11,283 nt of DNA from Alphaproteobacteria bacterium. Its GTDB lineage: Bacteria; Pseudomonadota; Alphaproteobacteria; Rhodospirillales; Rhodospirillaceae. Position 1 is the first letter of the stretch; each line of letters begins with the position of its first letter. The stretch lies in the NCBI GenBank assembly GCA_015228695.1, contig JADGDA010000060.1:1-11283 (forward strand), written 5' to 3'. The notes under the pieces are model-generated. The model worked only from the letters and a program-made list of their open reading frames with translations, searched no databases and was not told the origin of the DNA. Positions 1-7,331 of the stretch are shown here, in pieces. A program made the translations under genes and the position numbers.

Positions 1-924
1 AACCACCAACGCTCCGGAAAGTCCGTCAAGGAACGGCAGGAGATGATTCAGGCGGTCGTATCGACCTTTGGTGTCGTGCCCACGTTAGAGCTTTTTGATG
101 AAGCAGGGAAATGGAAACCAGTTATCACTGAATTCTTAGATAATTATGGGCTCTCCAATGACGATGTTCTGGTCGTATCTGAGTGGAGAGATGTCAAAAA
201 TAAGCAAGTAGCACCGCGACTGATTGGCAAAACTTTGATTATAGCTGATGACGTATTTGGAAAGCCCATGATTAGAAATGATGGCGACGAATCATTGTAT
301 TTTGAACACACAATAAATAACAAGCACATTATTAATGCGTATGTAAGTTGCATTTCAGGTAAGAATGAATCAAATGATAGGAAGGAGGCTGAGAAGGAGA
401 GGATGCGGCGGAATATATGGCGTTTGACGGAATGGTTTTTACTAACACATGATGGAGTATTTTATCAGGCCTACATTGCAGAAGAAATTAGCTCTGATGA
501 TCTTCGTATTTCCGCAAGTGATATTTCTGAAGCAATTAGCTCGTTAGGATTTAACAAGAGGTACAAGGAACTTCGTAGGGAGGCACGAGAAAGGTCTCGT
601 CCTAAAGAAAACGATCAGAGTGGCAAAGCGGCTGATGAAATGTCTTCCGACATAGCCGCTGACAATGGTGATGAAATCAGCCTCGGCACAAATATTTTTG
701 AAAATGCTCGTGTTGTCCCGTATTCACCATTTTCTCCACATGATTCATACGTGAAGGAATTTATCCGTATTCTGGATGAGGATGAAGAGGATTGGCGGGA
801 GTTGACGGACGATCAGCTAATTGACATCTGTAAGGATATTTACGGAGATGAATTAAACGTTTATGAACAAAAAGAGCTTGTTGAGGCGGTTCGGAAGATT
901 TCTGGAACAGAAAACGGGGACTGA
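1..924 (+). CDS. Hypothetical acidic protein, 5'-truncated by the window edge
   Basis: The reading frame is open from the first base to a TGA at 922-924, giving at least 307 residues. The first ATG is at 43, but the AGGAG before it touches the start codon with no spacer, so the true start is probably left of the window. I do not recognise the family. The protein is soluble-looking, with no membrane segment. It has a charged middle (about residues 130-220, rich in K, E, R) and a strongly acidic C-terminal third with D/E runs. The opening stretch NHQRSGKSVKERQEMI loosely recalls the arginine/serine segment after the fold in ParB-like proteins; this is only a hint, because the part that would decide it lies outside the window. 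The gene is clearly AT-richer than everything right of the tRNA and uses A/T-ending codons freely. With the adjacent integrase this suggests cargo of an acquired element. It is convergent with the integrase. Confidence 0.7.
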   Translation, partial: NHQRSGKSVKERQEMIQAVVSTFGVVPTLELFDEAGKWKPVITEFLDNYGLSNDDVLVVSEWRDVKNKQVAPRLIGKTLIIADDVFGKPMIRNDGDESLYFEHTINNKHIINAYVSCISGKNESNDRKEAEKERMRRNIWRLTEWFLLTHDGVFYQAYIAEEISSDDLRISASDISEAISSLGFNKRYKELRREARERSRPKENDQSGKAADEMSSDIAADNGDEISLGTNIFENARVVPYSPFSPHDSYVKEFIRILDEDEEDWRELTDDQLIDICKDIYGDELNVYEQKELVEAVRKISGTENGD

Positions 925-932
925 GGAAGGCG

Positions 933-946
933 AACCCTCCTGGGTT
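933..946. terminator. Small hairpin between convergent genes
   Basis: AACCC-TCCT-GGGTT forms a perfect 5-bp stem with a 4-nt loop, 9 bases after the stop of the left-hand gene. No T-tract follows, so intrinsic termination is doubtful. The rest of 925-1088, between the two convergent genes, shows nothing I can identify. Confidence 0.25.
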
Positions 947-1088
947 GTGATTCGGGGGAGTTATTGCCATGGGTCAACCGAAATTCCGCGACTCCGGCGA
1001 CAACCACCGTCATGACCGTTCATCCAACGATTTGACCAGCAGACGGTGTTCTTCTCGGATGTCGTTGCTGAGGAAGGGGAGGTGGATG

Positions 1089-2792
1089 TCAACCTCGCCG
1101 AATTCTCCGTCCGGCGATTTCCAAATCCTCGTAGTGGATGCTATCCATGAATCTCTTCAGAACCGCCATGGGATGCCCGATCCCGTAGCTGTCGCCGACA
1201 TCGCTGCTGGCATGGCCACTAAAGCGGTCGTGGATTTCCTTGGGCACATGGGCTCTCCGGCAGGCGTCCTTGAAGGTATGGCGAAAGCTGTGGAAGTCCT
1301 TGCGGGGATCGTCGACCATGTACTTGTCGATCCGCCGGTTGAGTGTCGTCGACAGCGCCTTGGTGATCTTGTTGTACTTGTTGTTGCGGGTGAGTTCCGG
1401 GAAGACCATGGTCATCCCCTTGGATCGCAATCCGTCCACGTATTGGACGAATCCGAGGTCGATCAACGCCGAGTGAACGGGGATGAACTTCTTCGATTTC
1501 TTGTTCTTCCTCCGCTTTCCATCTTCGATGACCGACATGTCGAAAAAATCGATGTTATCCTCGGTGCGGATGTCGCTTACCGTCAGTTGACCGATTTCCT
1601 CCAGACGGGCACCGGTGAACAGGGCGATCACGAACACCCACTGCTCGACGCCCCACTGGTTGCCCGCGAACAGCCTGCTGTCGAAGAACTTCTTGAGTTC
1701 GTCGAGGGCAAAGGGCAGCCGTTTGTCCTCGCCGTCGTCGGTCTCCAGTTTGACGGGATTGAACGGGTTCGCGGCAATCTTCTTCCGCTGTACCATGACG
1801 TTCATCGCCGCCTTCATGAGGTTCAAGTGCTTCTGGACATTGCCGGGAGATTGCCGGGGCACGTCGTCCTCATCGACGGTCATGGCGATGATCTGACGAA
1901 GGCTTTTTCCCTGGAAGCGTTCAGCGCTGACCACCTTGGGCAATTTTTGAGCCTCATCGGCAAAGGCCCAGGCGTGGTTTTCGCTCAGAAGGTGGATCGG
2001 CGTCTTCCAGTTCAGGGCGGTGAGTTCCAGGAACCGCTCGAAACCAAGACGGGCTTCGTCCCGAGTCTGGGCTGCTGGTTTTGCCGTTTCCACCCACTTT
2101 TCAAACATTTCCTCGATGGTGACGAATTGCTGTGGCTGTTCCGATCGCTTGGGGTCGAAATCCCACTGCCCCTCGGCTCGGTTCTTCTGGACTTTCGTGA
2201 CCTCTCTTGCGGCTCTTAACAAGGCCGACGCCAGCCGCTTCCAGGATGGGCAGTGCGGGGCGAGGTGAAGCAAGCCATACTTCTCCATCACCAACGGCAA
2301 CCATGCCTCGGCGACGTAGAGTTGGTTCGCTGCGACGGACTCCTTGATCCCTTCCGACAGCCCGCTGAGGTGGAGCAACTCATCCCGCCGCTCGAACTCG
2401 CTGGCGTCACGGTCGAGACGCCACTCGGCATCACCGGTCAGGAACTCGTTCATCCAATGCTGGGCGATGGCTTCCGCCTGCCCAAGCGTCATCGAATCGT
2501 CCCACCGAAGTGACTCGCCAGCCCCAGGCAGGGACGGTCCAGCGTCGTTGAGGGCGATGGTATCGGTGGCAATGCCTTCCGCCCGACGTTTCGCATTCGC
2601 CAGCCATTGCTCGACCAGAGCACCGAACTCGGCATTGCGGCGTTTGGCTTCGCGGAGGTCCTTGGTGTCGAGACTGCGGCGGATTTCAATTTTGTTCCGA
2701 TGAGGCTCGGGCATGAAGGGACGAAGCTCGGGCGGCACCCTCCGCCGATACCGGTACACGCCAGACTTCGGATGCTTCTGAAGATGGGACAT
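1089..2792 (-). CDS. Tyrosine-type site-specific recombinase (island integrase, DUF6538-type N-terminus)
   Basis: This 567-residue phage/island integrase would catalyse recombination between the tRNA-Glu site and the element's attachment site. Residues 1-60 (MSHLQKHPKSGVYRYRRRVP onward) match the DUF6538-type N-terminus found in such enzymes. The middle contains the core-binding (SAM-like) region. The C-terminal catalytic domain shows Arg396 in FTGARLEEIGQL, a basic beta-hairpin (KRRKNKKSKK, supplying the catalytic lysine), His501-x-x-Arg504 in HSFRHTF, His527 in SGHAS, and the nucleophile Tyr536 in DSYGIGHP. All expected catalytic residues are present, so it looks intact. I chose the ATG at 2792 because the family domain begins there; the frame can be extended to a TTG at 2843, but that adds residues encoded by the GGTGGCACAAA repeats. 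No strong ribosome-binding site is visible. The gene reads away from the tRNA, with the element extending left. Confidence 0.93.
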   Translation of the reverse strand: MSHLQKHPKSGVYRYRRRVPPELRPFMPEPHRNKIEIRRSLDTKDLREAKRRNAEFGALVEQWLANAKRRAEGIATDTIALNDAGPSLPGAGESLRWDDSMTLGQAEAIAQHWMNEFLTGDAEWRLDRDASEFERRDELLHLSGLSEGIKESVAANQLYVAEAWLPLVMEKYGLLHLAPHCPSWKRLASALLRAAREVTKVQKNRAEGQWDFDPKRSEQPQQFVTIEEMFEKWVETAKPAAQTRDEARLGFERFLELTALNWKTPIHLLSENHAWAFADEAQKLPKVVSAERFQGKSLRQIIAMTVDEDDVPRQSPGNVQKHLNLMKAAMNVMVQRKKIAANPFNPVKLETDDGEDKRLPFALDELKKFFDSRLFAGNQWGVEQWVFVIALFTGARLEEIGQLTVSDIRTEDNIDFFDMSVIEDGKRRKNKKSKKFIPVHSALIDLGFVQYVDGLRSKGMTMVFPELTRNNKYNKITKALSTTLNRRIDKYMVDDPRKDFHSFRHTFKDACRRAHVPKEIHDRFSGHASSDVGDSYGIGHPMAVLKRFMDSIHYEDLEIAGRRIRRG

Positions 2793-2801
2793 CGCCGCCA
2801 C

Positions 2802-2825
2802 TTTGTGCCACCTTTTTGTGCCACC
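2802..2825. repeat. Two direct copies of an 11-bp motif before the integrase
   Basis: TTTGTGCCACC occurs at 2802-2812 and again at 2815-2825, a 13-bp period (GGTGGCACAAA on the integrase strand). The copies lie just upstream of the chosen integrase start and between it and the tRNA end. This is where integrase arm-type sites or an excisionase/repressor operator would be expected. The role is inferred; only the repeat is seen. Confidence 0.6.
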
Positions 2826-2887
2826 AGAGCGGTCGTAAGTCAATGTCTTGCAAGGAGTTATTTGAAATCAAACACTTGGAGAGTGCT

Positions 2888-2913
2888 TGGCGTCCCCTAG
2901 GGGATTCGAACCC
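2888..2913 (-). other. Presumed attachment site (3' end of tRNA-Glu)
   Basis: Tyrosine integrases of tRNA-integrated elements usually recombine within the 3' half of the tRNA gene and regenerate it. The integrase gene lies directly past this end, and this segment covers the T-arm, the 3' acceptor strand and CCA. The partner repeat at the far end of the element is outside the window, so the exact core cannot be defined. Confidence 0.4.
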
Positions 2914-2963
2914 CTGTTACCGCCGTGAGAGGGCGGTGTCCTGGGCCTCTAGACGAAGGGGAC
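2888..2963 (-). tRNA. tRNA-Glu (anticodon CUC)
   Basis: Reading leftward, the acceptor stem GTCCCCT pairs with AGGGGAC. The anticodon arm is CCGCC-CTCTCAC-GGCGG with anticodon CTC (reads GAG). The T-arm carries GGTTCGAATCC, followed by discriminator G and an encoded CCA at 2888-2890. The total is 76 nt, and all four arms fold without mismatch in the stems checked. The gene appears intact despite serving as the probable integration site. Confidence 0.96.
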
Positions 2964-2978
2964 CGCAGTGTGGGTAGG

Positions 2979-3007
2979 TTGTTAACAGAGCTTGCGCCGA
3001 TCATCAA
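2979..3007 (-). promoter_or_regulatory. Candidate sigma-70 promoter of tRNA-Glu
   Basis: On the tRNA strand, TTGATG (3007-3002) is followed after 17 bp by TAACAA (2984-2979). The -10 element ends 15 bp before the first tRNA base, which places initiation several bases upstream of the tRNA. Spacing is ideal. The -10 match is moderate, 3 of 6. Confidence 0.45.
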
Positions 3008-3068
3008 GCGATTTCGCCCGAGACGGTAAACGTCACCCAGGGCAATTCAAGCTCTGACGACGGCGTGA

Positions 3069-3157
3069 ATGGCAGGGGTCAAGGAACGCATCGAGGCCCG
3101 AGGAGCAGGCCTGCGTATTCCCCCGACCTCAATCCCATCGACCTCTTTCCGCCCGAC
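3069..3157 (+). pseudogene. IS630-family transposase remnant, frameshifted
   Basis: One frame reads AGVKERIEARGAGLR from 3072. A second frame immediately after reads YSPDLNPID. Joined, they match the C-terminal catalytic stretch of IS630 transposases, typically VREAIEARGA, then LPPYSPDLNPIE, which holds the last acidic residue of the DDE triad. A short deletion around 3115, where the LPP codons should be, explains the frame change. Nothing like the rest of the transposase, nor terminal inverted repeats, is visible on either side. This is an old fragment with no activity. It lies in the gap between the tRNA and the cyclic-nucleotide-binding protein gene. Confidence 0.6.
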
Positions 3158-3204
3158 AAATGCGCCAATTTCTTCGTTTATGATGGATATGGACGCTCAA
3201 TGCG

Positions 3205-3223
3205 AAAACGCTCTAGTCGAGCG
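3205..3223 (-). terminator. Weak intrinsic terminator overlapping a stop codon
   Basis: Reading leftward, CGCTC-GACTA-GAGCG is followed directly by TTTT. The TAG stop of the cyclic-nucleotide-binding protein lies partly in the loop and runs into the 3' arm. The stem is only 5 bp and the T-run 4, so efficiency would be modest. Confidence 0.35.
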
Positions 3224-5072
3224 GGAGTTGAACGCCGGGGCCGGAGGGAAGCAGTCGGAGCCGTTCGACGAAGGTCCTGATGAGCAGGCCCACCACATGG
3301 TCGGATTCAAGCGCGCGGTCCAGCTTAGCCTTGAAGCGGTTTCTGGGAACGAGGGTCAGCACGGCGTCCTTGCGGACGCGGGCGGTGGCCATGCGCGGCT
3401 GGTCGTCGATCAGGGCCATTTCCCCGAAGATGGCGCCGCGATCCAGAACGGCGATGACCCGATCCGTATTCCCGTCGCGGCGGATGATCTCGATTTCCCC
3501 GGAAATGATGATATAGGCGTCGCTGCCGGCGTCGCCCTCCTGGAACAGGATGTGGCCGGCCGGGTATTCGCGGCGCGGCAGGCCCTTTTTCTCGGGCACG
3601 GGGGCGCGGAACGTCTCCGGAGCCAGATCGGCGGCCTGCTCGGCCTCTTTCAGGAACTGCGCCATCTTCGCGGCGAACAGGGCCCCGGCCTCCTCCGGCA
3701 GAGCGCTCGCCTTGAACCGCCGGATCAGGTCGTGGACTGCCTCGGTCAGGAACTCGGCGGTTCCACCACCCGGGGGGAGAAGATCGGACAGAGCCCGGAT
3801 TCCGTCGATTCGCGTCAGCAGTTCCTTGAGCACCACGGCCTGATTGCGTTCCCATAGGGACGTGGCGCTGATATCCAGGAGAAAGCCCAGGCGCACGAGG
3901 CCGCTCGGGAACTGCTTCATCAGCATTTTCTGGGCCTGCTCGAAGGTCAGGTCCTCGCCGTTGACGCCGAAGGTCATCCGCAGGCGGCGGACGATGGCCT
4001 CGCTCATGGGGGCGCCGCCCCACAGACCGGCGGAGGCGATCAGCGATTCGAGAAGGGCGGTGAAGGCGGCCCTGTCGGCTTCCTCGTCATCCCGGCTGAG
4101 GGGCTGGAGACCCGAGAGGTTGCGGGTGACGCGGGCGAGGAGCACGGCGCGCGTTTCGGGCAGGTCCAGCCGCCCCATGATCTCGGCGAGACGGGCGGCC
4201 GTCTGGACCGGCCAGCGGACCTTAGCCCCCCGGCCCGAGGCCAGCCGACTCAGGCAAAGCAGGGCGGCCCCCAGGTTGGATTGGGCACCGAGCAGGTCGC
4301 GGGCCGCCGCGTTGCCGTCGACGATCTCCGCCATCACCCCGTCGAGCATGGAAACCCCGGCCTTGCCGCAAGGTTTGTCGAGAAGATCGAGAATCCTTTC
4401 GAGCTTGCCCATCCATTCGGCTTCGCGCGCGATGCAGGCGGCCAGGACGCCGAATGCGCGCACGTCCGCTTCCTCCGGCACGCCCTCGGCGGCGGTTGCC
4501 GCGAGCATGGTGTGCATGCCCTGCTGGTCGAGGACCGCCAGTCCCGCCTTCGCATCCGCGTCCCTGGTCCGTTCGCGGATCCGGTTGAATGCCGCCCACA
4601 GAACATCGATCCGCTCGCCCGGCTTGCATCCGACGGCATCGCTCTGAAGGTCGGCGATCCGTTGAATCCCCTGGTTGAGGAGACGTTCCATCCGCGCGAG
4701 TTCACTCAACCGGGTCCGGTCGAACAGCAACTCCAGAGCGGTGATCCCCTGCTTGTCGAGGAACGAGCGGAACAGCCGGCCCGCCGTCCGCCGGGCCGGA
4801 AACCGGTAGAAATCGGCCGGCGCCTCGCAAAGCGGGGCGTCGTCCACCGCGGAAATGGTGAGTTCGGCCTCGCGCTTGCCGGCGATCTTTTCCTCGAAAA
4901 TCGTGGAGGTGGAGCCGGACCCCCTTTCCTCGACGACGCGTACCGCGTCACCCTTGGCGGTTTTCAGGAGGGCCTGGGCGTTTTTCAGGGCCTCGGCTTT
5001 GTCCGTGAAGAGATTGCTGATGATCCAGCGGCCATCGCTGGACACCTGAACCTCGAAATTGGAGCTTCTCAC
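3213..5072 (-). CDS. Cyclic-nucleotide-binding-domain protein with large uncharacterised N-terminal region
   Basis: The predicted protein has 619 residues. The C-terminal domain (about 501-600) is a CAP/PKA-type nucleotide-binding fold. YPAGHILFQEGDAGSDAYII leads to the phosphate-binding cassette, Phe549-Gly550-Glu551 and Pro559-Arg560 followed by MATA. The Glu and Arg that contact ribose and phosphate in this family are both present, so cAMP or cGMP binding is plausible. There is no helix-turn-helix after it, so it is not a CRP-like regulator. Residues 1-60 look like a small alpha/beta module; residues 60-490 are mostly helical and match nothing I know. No signal peptide or membrane span is seen, so it is probably cytoplasmic. 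Start: GTG at 5072, preceded by GGGGGGAA at good spacing. The same frame stays open far upstream, antisense to the pseudokinase gene, but that extension is a low-complexity shadow. The gene is divergent from the pseudokinase. Confidence 0.88.
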   Translation of the reverse strand: MRSSNFEVQVSSDGRWIISNLFTDKAEALKNAQALLKTAKGDAVRVVEERGSGSTSTIFEEKIAGKREAELTISAVDDAPLCEAPADFYRFPARRTAGRLFRSFLDKQGITALELLFDRTRLSELARMERLLNQGIQRIADLQSDAVGCKPGERIDVLWAAFNRIRERTRDADAKAGLAVLDQQGMHTMLAATAAEGVPEEADVRAFGVLAACIAREAEWMGKLERILDLLDKPCGKAGVSMLDGVMAEIVDGNAAARDLLGAQSNLGAALLCLSRLASGRGAKVRWPVQTAARLAEIMGRLDLPETRAVLLARVTRNLSGLQPLSRDDEEADRAAFTALLESLIASAGLWGGAPMSEAIVRRLRMTFGVNGEDLTFEQAQKMLMKQFPSGLVRLGFLLDISATSLWERNQAVVLKELLTRIDGIRALSDLLPPGGGTAEFLTEAVHDLIRRFKASALPEEAGALFAAKMAQFLKEAEQAADLAPETFRAPVPEKKGLPRREYPAGHILFQEGDAGSDAYIIISGEIEIIRRDGNTDRVIAVLDRGAIFGEMALIDDQPRMATARVRKDAVLTLVPRNRFKAKLDRALESDHVVGLLIRTFVERLRLLPSGPGVQLPLD

Positions 5073-5184
5073 GTCGGTTCCCCCCGCGTCTCGGATGGGC
5101 GGGAGTGTGGCGGACGTCCCCGATGAAAGCAATCCGATTGCGTCAGAGGGCCAGGGCGATCGGCCGCTCTTGTCCGGTAATGTC

Positions 5185-5213
5185 TTGTCCTTCAATGAGA
5201 TGGTCGGTAGATT
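5185..5213 (+). promoter_or_regulatory. Candidate promoter for the pseudokinase gene
   Basis: TTGTCC (5185-5190), a 17-bp spacer and TAGATT (5208-5213) lie 45 bp before the ATG. TCTTGTCC occurs twice (5168-5175 and 5183-5190), the second copy overlapping the -35 element, which could mark a regulator site. No convincing promoter for the opposite gene was found in the 186-bp gap. Confidence 0.35.
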
Positions 5214-5258
5214 AAGCCCGACTGCGGCAAAAGGCCGCTTTGGGGATGGTGCGCGGAC

Positions 5259-7328
5259 ATGGCGCAGGGGCCTGAAAAGGCGGCGGGCGAGAAGAAGGCC
5301 GTGAAGGGAAGGCCGGGGGGCGCTCCCCGTGTCTCCGGCGAGGCGGTCCTGCTGAAGGACCGCTACGCCCTTTATCCGGCCTCTCCCCTCCACGAACTCA
5401 ATTCGCCCACGGCGCAGGCTTTCGCGGCCGAGGACCGCCGCGACCAGAGCAACCGTCTGTTCGTCCTGATCTGCGACCCGGAGTTGCCGTCGCGCATCAA
5501 CGCCATGCGCGCTCTGCGGGGCGTCAAGGTCGGCGGGCTCCTGCCCCTGGTGGAGTGGGGGCCGGTGTTCTGGCCGCCGGATGGGCGGGTCTGTCTGGCG
5601 GTCGTCTACGAGGAACCCCTGGGGGGGCGGGTGGTTCTCGGACCCCAGGCGCGGCAAGACGCGATCCAGGAACACGACGTCGTGCGCCGGGTGATCGAGC
5701 CGTTTACCGCCGCCATCAAGGAAATCGCCGATCGCTCCCTCACGCACCGCGCCATCCGGCCGGACAATCTGTTCTACATGGACGCGGCAAGGCGACAGGT
5801 CGTCTTCGGGGAATGCGTCACCAGCCCCCCCGGCTACGATCAACCGGTCATGTGCGAAACGATTCCCCTGGGCATGGCCCAGCGGGACGGACGCGGGCCC
5901 AGCACCATCGGGACCGATCTGTACGCCATGGGCATCTCGACGCTGATCCTTCTGACCGGTCGCAACTACGTCGCCGACATGAGCGACGAGGAAGTTCTGC
6001 GGACCAAGATCAACCAGGGCAGCTATGCGACGTTCGTGGCCGATCAGCGTCTCCCCCTTCCCCTGATCGAGGTGCTTCGGGGCCTCTTGAGCGACGATCC
6101 CTCGCAGCGGTGGAAGATCGAGTCCCTGGACATGTGGCTGGCCGGCCGCCGCCTCAGCCCGATTCTGGTCAAGCCGACGACCAAGGCGATGCGCGGGTTT
6201 TCGCTGAAGGGGACGGAATACACCAACACCTGCGAACTGGCCCAGGCCGTCGCGAACGCCTGGGAAGGCGCCCTGACCACCGTGCAGGACGGGCAACTGG
6301 AACTGTGGCTGCGCCGGGCGCTCGACGACAAGCCTCGGGCGGAAATGGTGAAGTCCGCCATTGCGTCGGGACCGACCGGAACGACCGATCCGGGGGCCGT
6401 CGCCGACTATATGCTGATCCGGGTGGGCGTGATTTTGGACCCGCTGGCCCCGATCCGCTATCGCGGCCTCAACGTGATGCTGGACGGCATCGGCTGGGCC
6501 CTCGCGGTCAGGATGATGCAGAAGCAGAGCGTGCAGACGATCGTGGACCTCGTCGTCCGCGACATTCCTCGGCTGTATACCGAGGGACGCGAGGAGTATA
6601 ACCCGGACAATGCCTTCTTTCTGAACGAACTGAAGCAGATGCGCTCGTTCCTCGCGATGAAGACGAAGGGATATGGGCTGGAACGTTGCCTTTATGAGAT
6701 GAATGAGAACCTTCCCTGCCAAAGTCCCTTGATCGCCGATCAATACGTGCTGGAAATCGGCGACCTCCTCCCCGCCCTCGACGCCGCGTCGAAAAGGGTG
6801 GAGCACTCGCGCTCCCCCGTCGACGCCCATATCGCGGCCTTCATCGCCACCCACTTCGGGTACGATCTCGACCCCCAATTCTCGGCCCTGAACGACAGCA
6901 CGCCGGAGCGGGCGTGCTCCGGCATGCTCAGCCTGCTTGCCGTGCTTCAATATCGCGGCGGCCAGGAGGCCCTTCTCGGTCTCGCGAGTTGGGCCGCCAG
7001 TCAGATGACCCCGCTGATCAAGAGCTATCACAGCACCGAGCGCAAGAAACAGGTCGACCGCGAACTTCCGCGCCTTATTCAGAAGGGGAGCCTGCCCGAA
7101 ATGTTCGCGTTCCTCGACAACGTCGAGGAGCGGCAGAAGGACCGGGATGGTTTCTCCCGGGCGAAGGCGGAATTCGCCGAGACCGAGAGGGAAGTCGTGT
7201 CGCTGGAGCGCGGGGGCAAGGAGCGGGAGAAGGAGGCGGAACGAACCGGGCAGCAGGCGGCGGCTCTGGTCTCCGTCGTGATCGGGTTGCTGACGCTTGG
7301 AATTCTCATGTTCGTGAGGCTGTTTTAG
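5259..7328 (+). CDS. Membrane-anchored protein-kinase-like protein (probable pseudokinase)
   Basis: The protein has 689 residues. Residues 60-300 follow the Ser/Thr kinase fold: HRAIRPDN (163-170) stands where HRDLKPEN is expected, GTDLYAMGI (218-226) is the helix-F segment with its conserved Asp, and DPSQRW (280-285) is the conserved C-lobe Arg motif. The catalytic Asp of HRD is Ala165, the DFG triplet is replaced by FGE (183-185), and I see no glycine-rich loop or VAIK lysine. Phosphotransfer is therefore unlikely, and a scaffolding or ligand-binding role is inferred. Residues 310-620 are a helical region of unknown function. Residues 620-665 are highly charged and coiled-coil-like, and 668-688 form a single C-terminal membrane span, leaving the bulk probably cytoplasmic (tail-anchored). 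Start: ATG at 5259, with GGGGA about 12 bases upstream. The next gene follows 3 bp after the stop, so the two are probably cotranscribed. Automatic annotation would likely say serine/threonine kinase. Confidence 0.85.
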   Translation: MAQGPEKAAGEKKAVKGRPGGAPRVSGEAVLLKDRYALYPASPLHELNSPTAQAFAAEDRRDQSNRLFVLICDPELPSRINAMRALRGVKVGGLLPLVEWGPVFWPPDGRVCLAVVYEEPLGGRVVLGPQARQDAIQEHDVVRRVIEPFTAAIKEIADRSLTHRAIRPDNLFYMDAARRQVVFGECVTSPPGYDQPVMCETIPLGMAQRDGRGPSTIGTDLYAMGISTLILLTGRNYVADMSDEEVLRTKINQGSYATFVADQRLPLPLIEVLRGLLSDDPSQRWKIESLDMWLAGRRLSPILVKPTTKAMRGFSLKGTEYTNTCELAQAVANAWEGALTTVQDGQLELWLRRALDDKPRAEMVKSAIASGPTGTTDPGAVADYMLIRVGVILDPLAPIRYRGLNVMLDGIGWALAVRMMQKQSVQTIVDLVVRDIPRLYTEGREEYNPDNAFFLNELKQMRSFLAMKTKGYGLERCLYEMNENLPCQSPLIADQYVLEIGDLLPALDAASKRVEHSRSPVDAHIAAFIATHFGYDLDPQFSALNDSTPERACSGMLSLLAVLQYRGGQEALLGLASWAASQMTPLIKSYHSTERKKQVDRELPRLIQKGSLPEMFAFLDNVEERQKDRDGFSRAKAEFAETEREVVSLERGGKEREKEAERTGQQAAALVSVVIGLLTLGILMFVRLF

Positions 7329-7331
7329 GTC

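Noticed and set aside
14..24. CCGGAAAGTCC at the left edge, shared with the right-end 26-bp repeat
   Set aside because: The 11-bp match lies in the middle of a reading frame and does not extend. It is probably chance, and it does not make the two window ends a repeat pair.
969..2219. Long rightward open frame opposite the integrase
   Set aside because: It is antisense to a gene with all tyrosine-recombinase motifs, and its translation resembles no protein family I know.
2861..2872. TTTGA-AA-TCAAA inverted repeat near the tRNA end as a terminator
   Set aside because: It has an AT-only stem except one pair and a 2-nt loop, too weak for a terminator. It could be part of the integrase regulatory region but nothing supports that.
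3069..3857. 262-residue rightward open frame opposite the cNMP-binding protein
   Set aside because: Only its first codons carry meaning (the IS630 remnant). The rest is a shadow of the opposite gene.
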